Below, piece after piece: positions 43,653 to 53,807 of a stretch of DNA of 64,000 nt. The position numbers and the translations under genes are program-made. The notes beneath the pieces are model-generated. The model had not been told where the DNA came from. It saw nothing but the letters and a program-made list of their open reading frames with translations, and ran no database searches. The stretch is from Isoetes taiwanensis (Eukaryota; Streptophyta; Lycopodiopsida; Isoetales; Isoetaceae), in assembly GCA_021234155.1 (NCBI GenBank), contig JAJEKV010000062.1, forward strand, positions 6,230,432 through 6,294,431, in the 5' to 3' direction. Positions within the stretch are counted from its first letter, which is position 1. The number at the start of each line of letters is the position of its first letter.

Positions 43653-44400
43653 GAGTCCTCTATCAACAAATCATCCGCAGCGATTAAACGCCCCACGGAG
43701 CTGGTCAGTGATCGTGGTGTTCATTTCATCAATCATACTATCAAAGAGCTGACGGATTATCTCTTGATACATCATCACAAGAGCACACCTTACTATCCTC
43801 AAGGCAATGGGTTGGCCAGAAAGCACCAACAAAACTCTGGTCACCATTCTCAAGAAAATTTGTGGCGCTTCCCTTCATTGATTGGAAGACAAAACTTCCT
43901 ACTGGTTCTTTGGGCCTACAATACTTGTTTTCAAGATTGCTACTGGTCACACTCCTTTTAAATTGGTTTATGGTTAGGAAGCTCTCATGCCCTTTGAATT
44001 CATTCTTCCAACACTCCGGTTTCAACTGGCTACTGCTCATAATCCACCAGCTGCTCTCAAAGAACGGGTCTATCAATTAGAACAGTTAGATGAACCGGCG
44101 AGGGATGCTTATATTCGTGTTCTTCATGGACAACGATTTGCAAAAATCTTTACATGACAAGCGTTTGAAGACAAAAAAAACATTCAAACAAGGAGATTTG
44201 GTTCTTCTTTATGATTCCGTGTACAAAAATTTTCGGGTAAACTCAAGTTTCGTTGGCTTGGCCCTTATCAAATTGTTCAAGTGGTTAGACCAAGTGTTTT
44301 CCAACTCGTTGAATTAGATGGCACTCCATTACCTACATTAGTTAATGGTTTTCGATCTCAAAGCATTTCAGCACCGCGAGAAAGTGAACATCCCAACACG
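43653..44400 (+). pseudogene. B1 integrase C-terminal part
   Basis: Begins inside the integrase core (PTELVSDRGVHFINHTIKEL, HHHKSTPYYPQGNGLA, with the Glu-bearing AEST segment altered to ARKH). It continues through LWAYNTCF, the LPTLRFQLATAHN region and the KPGDL-like AGDLVLLYDS equivalents in shifted frames. The insertion site of the CACTA-like element in B2 corresponds to about 43,895 here and is empty. Confidence 0.8.
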
Positions 44401-45361
44401 TAGGCAGTTCGAATCAAACACCACGTAAAGTGACTAGAAAGGCGGTAGATTATATTATAGTGGAGAATTTTTACAAAATGTGGGCGCTGACCGCCTATTT
44501 CGCTATGGGCACTGCCCTATATACAAAAACGGACTCGAGCCCTATCTACTAAGTCCTAAGAGGAAAAACCCTCTACTCGAGGGTTGGGCGAGAGGTGATG
44601 CGGAGGAGATGGTAGAGGTTACGCTCGGATCAGCGAAGGTGCGGAACCACCTCCATCCGTTGGTCTTGGTCGGGATGTTGACCATCACACCCACCCAGAT
44701 CCATCGCGAATACCCGCGGTTGTGGCGGCGCCGAAGATCGAGCAGTTCATCTTACAAGTAATCCCTCGGCGGTTCGTCGGCATGGTGCAATCTTCGTTCA
44801 AACCGGCCGGGCGGCCATCTTGGCGCCATCGGATGCCTTCGTTTCTCTCGGTTCGTCTTATATAGCCCGAGGACCTCCTTGTCGGCGATGGACCAATCAC
44901 ACAAATCGTCCATAGCGTGGTTTGCAATGCAAAGGCTGTTTCTAAAAGGAGAATCGTTCTCCGCGCATATCTAGCAATGGTACCTTCGACACATTCCTTT
45001 TAATGATATCCCGCCCGAGGTTACCCGGCATTGAATGCCATTCCTTCTTTCTCATGCGCGTCGAACATTAATGGGTGTCCTTTGCCATCTGTCACATCCG
45101 ATCTTTCTTTCCGTCTCACATCCTCCGCGTCCATTGCTTCTCCCTTACGTTTTTGGGGACTTAGCCAAATTTTGCCTCTCAATCCCTTCTTCGCATCTCT
45201 TGACACGGCATCATCAGCGGTTCTGTTTAAGCCCTCTTCATACCTCTTCACCTCGGTTGTGCGCCCTAAAACAAACCTTTTCGTTCCTCAAGCCTTCATC
45301 CTCCGTGCTTTCGACTTTCGTCTTCGCCTTTAGCATCTCTCTTCGTTACGCAAATCATTCT
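44401..45361 (+). other. B1 spacer between integrase and 3' ORFs
   Basis: Homologous to 63,242-64,000 in B2, so it is a regular part of this family. No coding frame I can support. It contains conserved stretches such as GGGCACTGCCCTATATAC and CCTTTTAATGATMTCCC. Confidence 0.6.
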
Positions 45362-46760
45362 CATGGCTGCCCCAAGATTTTCTACACTTCAAGCTCTCTT
45401 TGCTCCCCAAGGATCCGGCCCTTTTTGCATCGTATCCTTCTTGGCGCCCACTTTCCGCGAAGCCCTTGTTGGCCCCAATAAAGGCGTTCTTTGAGCGACA
45501 CCGACTTCACGAATTTTCTCAAATGGAACTTGGGGCTCCAAATCACGCTTGATTCTGCGGCGGTTCATCGCCAATATTGTTAACAGCCACGCAAGGGTAC
45601 ACCGCGTGGTCGATGGCACCACTATTTCATTGACTCAACACTTGATTTCTGAGGTATTTCATATTCCCTTGCACACTCCTTGTGTATCGTGGTACGCTAT
45701 ACGGGATATTGATGTCCGCGAGTTTGGTGCACCCGCTTATCACGCCAATGTCCATCGTCCGACCAATATCGACAAGCCTCATGAGACCTTTGTAAAATTT
45801 TTTGTGGCGCCAAATTCCTTGGGTATTCTATCAAGAACACCCATATCAATAAGCCTTTCTATAACCTGGTCCTTCTTGCTACACACTCCAAGCACCACAT
45901 AGATTGGCCCCAAATGATGTTCTATCGTCTTCTCCAAGAAATGGACCGCCGGGTACCACTTCCATTTTGAAGTTTACGTGGGAGGGCACTTTCAAGCCCT
46001 CATCGTCATTACTTCCCTCCCACACCACCAAATTCTCATACTTCCACTTTCGGCTCCCTTCGGTCAATCACCAAGTTGGCACATCGCGCCCATCTTCCCC
46101 GGTCATGACCACGGTCACACTCATGTCATTTGTCTCTTCCTCCTTCCACACCATCCACTTCACACCATTTTTCACAAACCTCCCACACCGGGCAGCGACC
46201 AATTCCACCACCACAACACCCTCGTCGGTTGTTGTATCGATGTCGCCGGGATGCTCAAGGCTGGCGCACTTAAATTCTGAGGAATCCCAAGGCGCTCTTA
46301 TGGCGGGGTTCAGGCACTAGAGGCCTCGATCGCTACACCAAGACCTTCAAGGCGCAAGCGCCCAAGTTGCAACTTTGGAGGCCAAACTTCAAGACAAGCA
46401 TGAAGCTCTCTTTACAGGGCTCATGGGATCTCAAAGTACACAAGCTCAAGTCGACCAACTCGCAGATCAGGCGGGCTCGACTCGGTCAGAAATTGGGAGA
46501 CTCTATTGGAGCACAACAAGTCCAAAGCTGCTCTCACAGTACCAAGGATGAAGATATTGCTAAACTCAATGCCTTGTACTTTCGGGCGTGTGAAAACTTC
46601 CGCACTCAAGTTCAAAATCTTTCAGCGAGATGCTCAAGTTGCCTCCTTGGCGGCCGGCTTTCTCCACGGACCTCTCGGATCACCTCTCTTCAAGATCGGC
46701 TTCGAGGAGGTGCGGCTTGAGAAAATACTTCGATGCCGAGGAGATTGCGGGTGCTTCGTC
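45362..46760 (+). pseudogene. B1 3' accessory ORF-X
   Basis: From MAAPRFSTLQALFAPQ the frames shift several times but read as one protein: HEFSQMELGAPNHA, ILRRFIANIVNSHARVHRVVDGTT then ISLTQHLISEVFHIPLHT, KHHIDWPQMMFYRLLQEMDR, and a coiled-coil-like C-terminus near 46,400-46,650. The pattern 'V.G..I..T...IS..F.IP' followed by 'W..MM.YRL' resembles the plant transposon-associated domain found in some gypsy-type elements (PF20167-like, from memory). Its place 3' of pol is where Athila/Tat relatives carry extra ORFs. Broken; function unknown. Confidence 0.5.
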
Positions 46761-46939
46761 TCAATACAGGAAATCTTCCTCCGAGTCAATCCTTCGAGGC
46801 GGGTAAAGTGACGATCCGCCTCCTACTTGAAAAGGAAAATAGGATCCGTGATCTCGAACAGCAGTTGCGGCAAGCTATTGATCTGTGGGTTGGGGGCTCA
46901 AACCAAACTTGGCCCGGACTTCAATTCTTCACCCGAGAA

Positions 46940-48129
46940 TGCCGGTGGACTTCCGGCTCCCTCGCTATCATGATTATGTGGTTGCTTTCGGCGCCACCTC
47001 TTCCTTTCAAAGTGGCACTATGGTGATGGCCACAATGGATATCCCGGCGATTGCTGATTTTTCTCGGTTGGCGGAACTCTCCATTGAAGACAAAGGGTTG
47101 TGTTGTGCCCTTGTTGTCTTTGATCTCATACAACTGTGCGATCAGGCTTTCTCACTTTCCGTGGTTCAGCCCATGGCTTATATTTTTCATGATTTCTATC
47201 TGGGTGATACGGGGAAAATTTTGGCAATGGGCCCGCCAAGCTTTGTTCGGGGTGACCCCACTGCGCAATGGGTGCTTGGGGATAACAATCCATATCTTGC
47301 GGATCTGCTCGGACCAAAACTTTTCATCGAGGGGTACATGCATGCAGGCTTGCCAATCATTTATCTCTCGGCAAGGCGAAGCGGCTGCAACAAATAAGGA
47401 AGTATCTAGGACATCGAAGATCTTCCCTATGCACAAAGTCTATATGTGCGACACCTCATTGGTTACAATCGATTCTGAGGCTCTGTTGGATAGCAAGGCG
47501 GTCCCCACCAGGGATGGGATAGCCCTCTGTCAACTCTCGGACTCTACGCTTCTCTTTGGGATGGTGTCGGGCACTTGATCCGATCTTGTCGATCAATTGA
47601 GGGGAGGCGGCTTTCGGCACGCCCCACGGGCATGGTTCCTTCTCCCTATGCTTCCCAGGTGTACATCCCGCCCGGGTTCGACTTCGATTGGCCTTCCTTT
47701 TTGGACCAAGGTCATGGATGGTCATGCGGGGGTGGACACCACCTCGGATCTCGGCCGGATCTCGGTGGGATCACGTTTTGTTCGCCCGATCACATTGGGA
47801 AGAAGGTGCTACTACGGACAACACCACAAATTGGATCTACATTGCTAATGGCGTGGTTGGCAGCGCCCGCGGATGCGCTTCATGGTCTCAACACCTTCTT
47901 GCGAGCGCCTCCACCTCACGATCCTTACGTCCATCTTCAAAGCGGGCTTTTTCGCGCCCTCAAATGCATTTTGCTTAGCTCCTTAAATCGGCGTCCATTT
48001 TTCTTTGCAATCAAATGCCCGGCGTCGGTGCTTTTGGCCTTGATTTTGTCTCCTCATGGAGTGTCGGTACATTTCTTGAGGCCCGCGGCGCACTTTGAAG
48101 ACATGAATGCGGCTCGTTTTTCTTATTGA
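46940..48129 (+). pseudogene. B1 3' accessory ORF-Y, unknown
   Basis: The frame 46,885-47,397 contains MPVDFRLPRYHDYVVAFGAT, then SIEDKGLCCALVVFDLIQLCDQAF, and VLGDNNPYLADLLGPKLFIEGYMHAG. After a shifted part (47,400-47,575), 47,575-48,129 gives YIPPGFDFDWPSFLDQGHGW and ends FEDMNAARFSY. Not recognised. It could be the second half of ORF-X or a separate protein of roughly 390 residues. It lies just before the 3' LTR; 48,130-48,304 is non-coding. Confidence 0.4.
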
Positions 48130-48304
48130 TCTTTGATCACGCCCTTGGCAAGACACACCTCAAGCTCTTCAATCCGCCAAGATCTCATCGGCCCGGTACC
48201 ATAATGGGGCCCGTCCTCACTCAGTGAGGATCACTTTCAGCCCGATGGCTTCCGCCCTCCGGCGCTTCCTCCTTTTCTTCACTCGAGTGTCGTTTGGTGG
48301 GGAG

Positions 48305-48885
48305 TGTTAGTCTGTGCCTCTGATGCAGGACTATTAATACATCGTCCGGACCAGGTCAAGCTCAAAGATCCTCGATCAACCCACGGGTGGACATCCAAGC
48401 ATCCCATGAGAAGACTAAGCGAGCCACTTGATCAAAGCCTTTGGCGGTCAACAAAGGCGCCCGCTCGGACAAATGCGCCCGGAATCCACACGCGTCGGCG
48501 TCGAGCGTGATTTTAGGCACTTCAAGAGGCACCGCCAACTTTCTGCAAATCAGGCCTCCTTCGAGAGTCGGCACCGAGATCAGTCGAGAGTGTCTATATT
48601 GGGCCCAAGGCCATTGTACTATATATATGAGTAGAGTTAGCTCATAAGTTTTTTAGATGAGTTTTGAGTCTTGTCTCCTTCGGTTTTTCTCTCTATTCGA
48701 GAGCTCATGTATTTTCATCATTGATATCAAGGAAGCTTATCATCTTTCTTTCATTTTGTTACGTTCTCTTCTTTTTCTTCTCTTTCAACCCAAATCCCGC
48801 GTGACATAGTCCCCGGACTCTCTGTTAGATCCACGGGTCCTCCGAGGGAGCTGTCTTCGGGAGTTCGAACCCCGGACCCCAAACA
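48305..48885 (+). repeat. B1 3' LTR
   Basis: 581 bp, TGTTAGTCTGTGCCTC...CCCCAAACA, with TATA box TACTATATATATG at 48,617. Followed directly by TTCTT, the target-site copy. Confidence 0.92.
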
Positions 48886-48890
48886 TTCTT

Positions 48891-50271
48891 CTACCTGGCG
48901 CCGGAGGTGTAAGGCTGCGGTCCTTGCCAATCTTCCCTGTATGATGCATAAGGTATGGCGAAGTCGAAAACATCGAGTGCTACCGCTCTCTTCACCGGGG
49001 ATGGCATACTGGGTGTTGGGAGCTAGCCAGAAACATGCGGGCCAAAGCACGAGGCGCAATTAGCATCGATACTCCTTCCTGCGCCCACGGGGGTGAATTT
49101 GCGATGTGAATTGCGGCTATTCTTCCATCCATTAGCGGGGAAGGTATCACATAGCGACACGTGGATTTATTGTGGTGGCGAATCGCCTCCTCGGCCTCGG
49201 ATCTATAATGCAGCAGGCATAGTCATCGACCTCCAGTGGTGAGCTCCTGTAATCTCATTTGCTGAAGGCTCTCCTTAGGTCGAACTTCGCCTCTTGGCGT
49301 TGTCGAAGCTTGCGTTTAAGATGTTGAAGGGTGTGGCGGATCCCCATCGTTCTGAGCAAGGAACTCTTCCTCTGGTCGGTAGTTCGGCGCCTCCATAATC
49401 ATGCGATGTTGATATAGGCTTGAATGCCGAAGGTGGACTCTCCGGTATAAGTGTCGGCTTCCCTTACTTGGAGTGGGAAGTGGAGCTCCGGGCGATGAAG
49501 TCGTCAGGTGCGTTCTCGGGAGTTGGTGCGGCAACTTCGTCGGTCGATACTCCCTTTCCACTCACTCCGGGAGTTCTGGATGTCGGCTTAAGAGCAAATA
49601 CTCTTAAGCCTTCGGCGATGATGGGGGCTAGGCTTGTGATATCTAGCCCAAGGGGTGGCGGCGATCCTAAGAGTTTCTTGGAGCTTCTTTGAAGTCTTGC
49701 AACTCTTGTTACGCTTAGTCATTTTGCTCTTTCGCTGGCTCGAGCTCGACGTAGTCCTCATCTCCTTCCTCACTTTCTTCGTCTTCTTCTCTTCCTTCTT
49801 GCTCCTGTTCGTACTGTAAAAGGAGCTGCTCTGCTGCTGCTGTGGCTAATGGGTCCACATCCATGGGAGGGATGGAGGTTTCTCCCATGGGGTTCTCGAC
49901 GCGAGTGGGTAAGAAAAATGGCTAAAGCGGCGTGATTGAAGAAGTACTTGGTCCTGTTGTGATCGGGACCATTGGCTCAGCATCTTGCCCGGGGCCTTGT
50001 TTAGAGGTACTTGGCAATGTTTGGGACATCGCCTAAGGCTGCTTGAAGGGATTGCCTAGGAACAAAGTAGCCTATGCAAGGCGGGAGCTGCACTAATGAT
50101 GGCTCTACCCTAGCTTGAAATTCAGACAGGACTCTGCTATATGCTGGGGTTGCGTGCAAGGTTGCTTGGACATCTATCTCTTTCCGGAAGACTTGGAAAA
50201 TTTCATTGACGTCAGCCTCTAAGAAGATGGCGCCGGTATTTGTACCATCGCCTGAAATCAGAGGTTGCCAT
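48891..50271 (-). pseudogene. aORF-B, copy 2 (part 1)
   Basis: Minus strand from ATG at 50,271 (MATSDFRRWYK, aligned with MAHPTLQQWYL of copy 3). A shifted frame gives NEIFQVFRKEIDVQ, YSRVLSEFQARVEPSLV and SLQAALGDVPNIAKYL, aligning to the copy 3 N-terminus. Further on come an acidic Glu/Ser stretch (49,740-49,840), RPEEEFLAQNDG (as SEEEFIAIQEW in copy 1), SEAEEAIRHHN, PLMDGRIAAIHIAN and EGVSMLIAPRALARMFLA. Several frameshifts. Split by B1 from its last 40 codons at 40,548-40,418. Confidence 0.7.
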
Positions 50272-50384
50272 GAGTCTAGCGAGGAAGAGACTAGTAAACG
50301 GATGCAAGAGCGCCTCAGGGAGCTGAGAAATCGGCTAAGGGGGCAGGAGCAAACTCGTAGGGTGCTACGTAAGAAATGAGGGGC

Positions 50385-50415
50385 CTATTTATAGAAAAAG
50401 GGAAAAAAACCCTAA
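50385..50415 (-). promoter_or_regulatory. TATA box and telo-box motif upstream of aORF-B, copy 2
   Basis: The minus strand reads CTATAAATAG at 50,394-50,385, with TTAGGGTTT (50,415-50,407) just upstream. The ATG of aORF-B is 114 bp downstream. Copy 3 has both motifs in front of its aORF-B, with the order reversed. Confidence 0.5.
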
Positions 50416-50997
50416 TTTTTGGGTGACTTGGAAAATTCCTAGAGTTGGGCAATTCTAGCTTATATTGAGGTCTAAATGGAAATTGGAAGGCTAATTTAGG
50501 GGTTTGAGCATGAGTGGGTTACCTAAAGATCCTAACATATCAAGTTGGAGATCATTTGGATAAGTTATGGTGAAGAAATGGTAGGAGGTCTCACAGGTAG
50601 CGCCTCGTTCAAATGCTACACTTTAGTTTCTTTACCAGGCGCGACGTGTGAGACATCAGTCCCATTTTGATCATAACATGTCCAATTTGGGTAGACTAAG
50701 GGTGTAAGGATGACAGACTCATCAAATTAGGCAGAATTGACCCCTTACTTGGTCAATTTGGAGCTGTTTTGGGTAAATTTGGGCAAGGTCTCACAGCTAG
50801 CGCCTCGTCCAAAAACTAAACTTTAGTTTCTTGACCAGGCGCGACATGTGAGACATCACACTTTTCGGTCTACAAATGTCCTATTTTACTACAACAAAAA
50901 CTAAAACCTGCTAACTTGTCCTAATTAAACAAGTTTAGACACATAAAGTACTCAAGATTGATTTATATTACAAAAATTTTGATTATGTACAAAATGT
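50416..50997 (-). other. Copy 2 spacer between H3 remnant and aORF-B
   Basis: Non-coding. It contains two hairpins 200 bp apart (see the repeat entry) in otherwise AT-rich DNA. Confidence 0.6.
50587..50857. repeat. Two 71-bp hairpins with 200-bp spacing
   Basis: 50,587-50,657 and 50,787-50,857 are direct repeats of each other. Within each, GGTCTCACAGSTAGCGCCT at the left pairs with AGGCGCGACRTGTGAGACAT at the right, around a loop containing ACTTTAGTTTCTT. The arms contain GAGACA/TGTCTC, the core of auxin-response elements, possibly by chance. Sequence between the two units is not obviously repeated. Confidence 0.8.
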
Positions 50998-51132
50998 TCA
51001 TTTGGGATCTCCCTTAATTAAACTAGCTAATTGCACGTCCTTCCTCATGAGGGTTACTCGCTTCGCATGAACAGTGCAAGCTGTCGAGTCTTCAAAATGT
51101 TGCACTATCCTCTGCTCAGCCGCTTCCTGCAG
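50998..51132 (-). pseudogene. Histone H3-like C-terminal fragment, copy 2
   Basis: Minus strand from 51,132: [16 protein letters not shown], then [28 protein letters not shown] and TGA at 51,000-50,998. Against H3 this covers the second half of alpha2, loop 2 and alpha3 (canonical [38 protein letters not shown]). The LMRKD wording is that of centromeric H3 (CENH3) rather than IMPKD of canonical H3. It has no internal stop and ends at the natural H3 C-terminus. It lies upstream of the TATA box and aORF-B, the same place as H3 in copy 3. It is cut exactly at the border with the 240-bp segment; CTGCAG|GAA also looks like a splice acceptor, so an intron is possible. Confidence 0.82.
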
Positions 51133-51372
51133 TGAGAAAAACAATCGAACTAATATCCCACATGCTTAGAGTACTTTTCGAGCTCCTCAACCATTGAACT
51201 TATTATTTCGTGCTTTTTCAATAACCTTAGCAAAACTAGTTCACCAAGTAAACCTAAGATCAAATCATGAACATAGTCTAGTCTCTGACCCTGCAAGTAC
51301 ATCATGAGTTGATCTGACAACCTCTGTAGGCTGTAGAGTTTATTTGAACTTATTACATGACGACTTACTTCA
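51133..51372 (-). repeat. 240-bp duplicated segment (copy b)
   Basis: Nearly identical to 12,421-12,660. One border coincides with the H3 breakpoint at 51,132, the other with the change to unrelated GC-rich DNA at 51,373. It contains a short open minus-strand frame (DQLMMYLQGQRLDYVHDLIL) ending KHVGY. Confidence 0.75.
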
Positions 51373-51895
51373 CCTCTACCCGACCACTTGGCCATCCCAA
51401 GTGAGGGCTAACGGAGGGCTCTACCGATGAAGCAGTCATATGTTACAGGTGCTTCCACGGGTGGCCATTTTTACGGACTCCTGACAGATATCCATGAGCA
51501 CGGGGGTACCGTCGATAGCATGCCCGGGGCATAGTGGCTATGCGGCGGACCATAAGCTCGTAATCGGGCTATGGAAACGTTCCGGGGCTAGCAAAGTTGG
51601 CCCTAGGGGCGCAACATTTAATGTTATGAATAAAACATTAGCTATGGTTCTTTCATTAATATTAATGTTAAAGGAAGCCACATGGCATGTTAGCATTGGT
51701 TCGAATGGGCCAATAAGGAAATAGCTTGGAAAAGTTCGAATGCCTTTCTGATACAAGGCTGGGCGAACTGCAGCTGGCCGGATTCCTCTCTTAGATCGCA
51801 TGCCAGGGCATGATTGGCACCTGGATGTGATCGAAATTGATAGTTTGTGCATGCTAGAGCACAAATCGATCCTATTTAAAGCAAAAAAGGGTGCT
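51373..51895. other. Unassigned, LTR-like sequence
   Basis: No coding frame. GC-rich at first, then AT-rich, with CTATTTAAAGC at 51,872-51,882 resembling a TATA box. It could be part of an LTR or leader of another element. It does not clearly match the LTRs of copies 2 or 3. Confidence 0.35.
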
Positions 51896-52486
51896 TGTTA
51901 GTTCCTGTGCCTCCTGGTTCAGGACTATTCATGCATACGACTGACCAGGTCAAGCTCAAGGATCCACAGACAGGCACGGGTCAGCCGTCAAAAGCCCAGC
52001 AAAAGACCAAGCAGCAGACCACGCAGTCAAAGCCTGGGTCTGCTACCAAGAGGCGCCGCGACAAGTGATGACCCGTCACCGCCCGTGTCAGCGTCAGCGT
52101 GATTCTAGGCATTTCAAGAGGCACCGCCAACATTCCTGCAAATCAGGCCTCCTTCCAGGAGTCGGCACCGAGATCAGTCCGAGTGTCTATATTGGGCCAG
52201 AGGCCATTGTACTATATATATGAGTAGAGCTAGCACATGAGTTTCAGATGAGTTTTGAGTCTTGTCTCTCTTCAGTCTTCTCTCAATTGCGAGAGCTCAT
52301 GTATGTTCATCATTGATATCAAGGAAGCTTATCATTTTCCTCTCATTGTTCTCTTTTGTTACGTTTTTTCTTCTTCTTGTTCTTCTCTTGCAAATCCCGG
52401 CGTGACATAGTCCCGGATTCTCTGTTAGATCCAAGGGTCCTCACAGATGGTCGTCTTTGAGGAGTTCCCGAACCGGACCCCAAACA
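51896..52486 (+). repeat. B2 5' LTR
   Basis: 591 bp, TGTTAGTTCCTGTGCC...CCCCAAACA, homologous to both B1 LTRs, with TATA box ACTATATATATG at 52,211-52,222. Followed by TTTGCGCTGCCGGGTTCGAT, which contains a tRNA T-loop complement (GGGTTCGA) and is the likely primer site, for a tRNA other than initiator Met. Confidence 0.9.
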
Positions 52487-53807
52487 CATTTGCGCTGCCG
52501 GGTTCGATTCGATTTTCCTTTCTTCATGTCGCCATGTGCGTAGAAACTTCACGCCCGGAAGAACTTCTTTCCCAGGCGGCGTCTCGCTTTGAGCTTGGCC
52601 ATCATCGGCGGGAAGCTGCTCGTGACATGTATGGATCCGCTACGACATTGAGGGAGGCCACATTCGGTCTAGGGCTCGTTCGGTCGCCCCACCCACCCCT
52701 CGTGTCATGTCTCGCCCAAATTCTCGCCTCTAAGCGTGCAAACATTGCTCACGGCCTCGATCTCCTCATCACTATCGGGAGCCCTATCCGGCTCCAAGCT
52801 GCTCAACCTTACTTTCATACCCCGAACATGCCTTCATCCATCACTCTTACGGCCATGCGCCTCTGCCTTCACAACCATCATCTCCCTACGGGTGGATTTG
52901 GGATATCCACCGTCTCTTTTGCTCCTCCCCGGGAATTTCCCTTCCCTACCTTTCCCACCGCTCTTCCGTTTTACAATCTTACGGACCTCAAACCCAATGA
53001 TCGGGCACCTCCGGTACCCCCCACCTCAGCCACCCCTTGGTGGGGATCTTTCCAAAGACCATACCCCTCCAACTCCACCTCAATATCCTCACTATCATGT
53101 TCTGTCAGCCCAACACTTTTACCTCTACCTTTCGGACCCTTAAGCTGACTTATCCTACCTTTGGCAACATTTAAAAGGCAAACCATTAGACCAAAGTGCT
53201 CAGGGCCCATATGGAAGAATTTGAGGCTCGGGCTGTCCTAAATGGTCATGCGCAACCTCAACTGAAATTTCACATCTTTTCCACCACATGCGTGGCTCCC
53301 CTCATCAATGGCTCATGTCCAACAAAAAGCCCGGAAACAAGATTGGTCCGAAATGAAAACGCTTTTCTTTCTCACTATGGGACCATGGATGATGATCAAC
53401 TTCATCTCAAGCAACTCAATGACCTTCAACAAGAGCCCACTGAGTCCGGGATTTTGCAGATCGACTTCACATTCGCTAAGCAAACTCAAGGAGTACCCCC
53501 ACGCGAGCCGGATCTTGGTCTAGTTTCTCCAAGGACTTCCTCCATTTATCGGACTCATGATGAATACCGCTACCAAGACTTTGGGGCGGGGCTATCGATC
53601 TTGTCAATCACTTTCAAGAATGTTTCCTCCCGTGGCGTGGCTCTTCGGGAGCTCCCTTTCATTCCACACCGTCATGGTTCCCCGTGATCGCTGTTCAACC
53701 TCAACACGACAATCCGGGCGCAATGACGGTGCCATATCTCGCGCAAATATCAAGGCCACTTGGCTTAATGAGTGCAACTCCACCAATGGCCCGCCTCATT
53801 GTAAACG
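52487..53807 (+). pseudogene. B2 leader and gag N-terminal region (degenerate)
   Basis: Homologous to 41,121-42,450 of B1 with many small indels. Recognisable pieces: LTYPTFGN, KVLRAHMEEFEARAVLNG, MMINFISSNSMTFNKSP, and the Cys/His region NECNSTNGPPHCKRCNMCNHATG (53,770-53,835). No single frame is intact. Confidence 0.7.

Larger units (their letters stand above)
40549..48885 (+). mobile_element. Tat-like Ty3/gypsy element B1, internally deleted
   Basis: 8337 bp with LTRs at both ends (TGTTAG...CCAAACA) and 5-bp target duplication TTCTT at 40,544-40,548 and 48,886-48,890, inserted in aORF-B of copy 2. It holds gag, a protease remnant, integrase C-terminal part, a spacer and about 2.8 kb of 3' accessory ORFs. 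Comparison with B2 shows a deletion of about 2.7 kb removing the protease end, RT, RNase H and the integrase N-terminus. The two LTRs differ by many one-base indels. Confidence 0.93.
29124..51132 (-). mobile_element. Chromodomain Ty3/gypsy element with H3 remnant (copy 2)
   Basis: Minus strand, read from 51,132 down: H3 C-terminal remnant, leader with two hairpins, TATA box, aORF-B, gag, protease, RT, RNase H, integrase with chromodomain and 3' LTR. Interrupted by an inverted-repeat DNA element (33,982-37,980) and by Tat-like element B1 (40,549-48,885). The 5' LTR is not seen: homology ends at 51,132 against a foreign 240-bp segment. Gag and pol carry several frameshifts. Confidence 0.85.

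Noticed and set aside
50587-50857. Auxin-responsive promoter from paired TGTCTC motifs
   Set aside because: The motifs fall within the hairpin stems, and short 6-bp matches are expected by chance; no other evidence.
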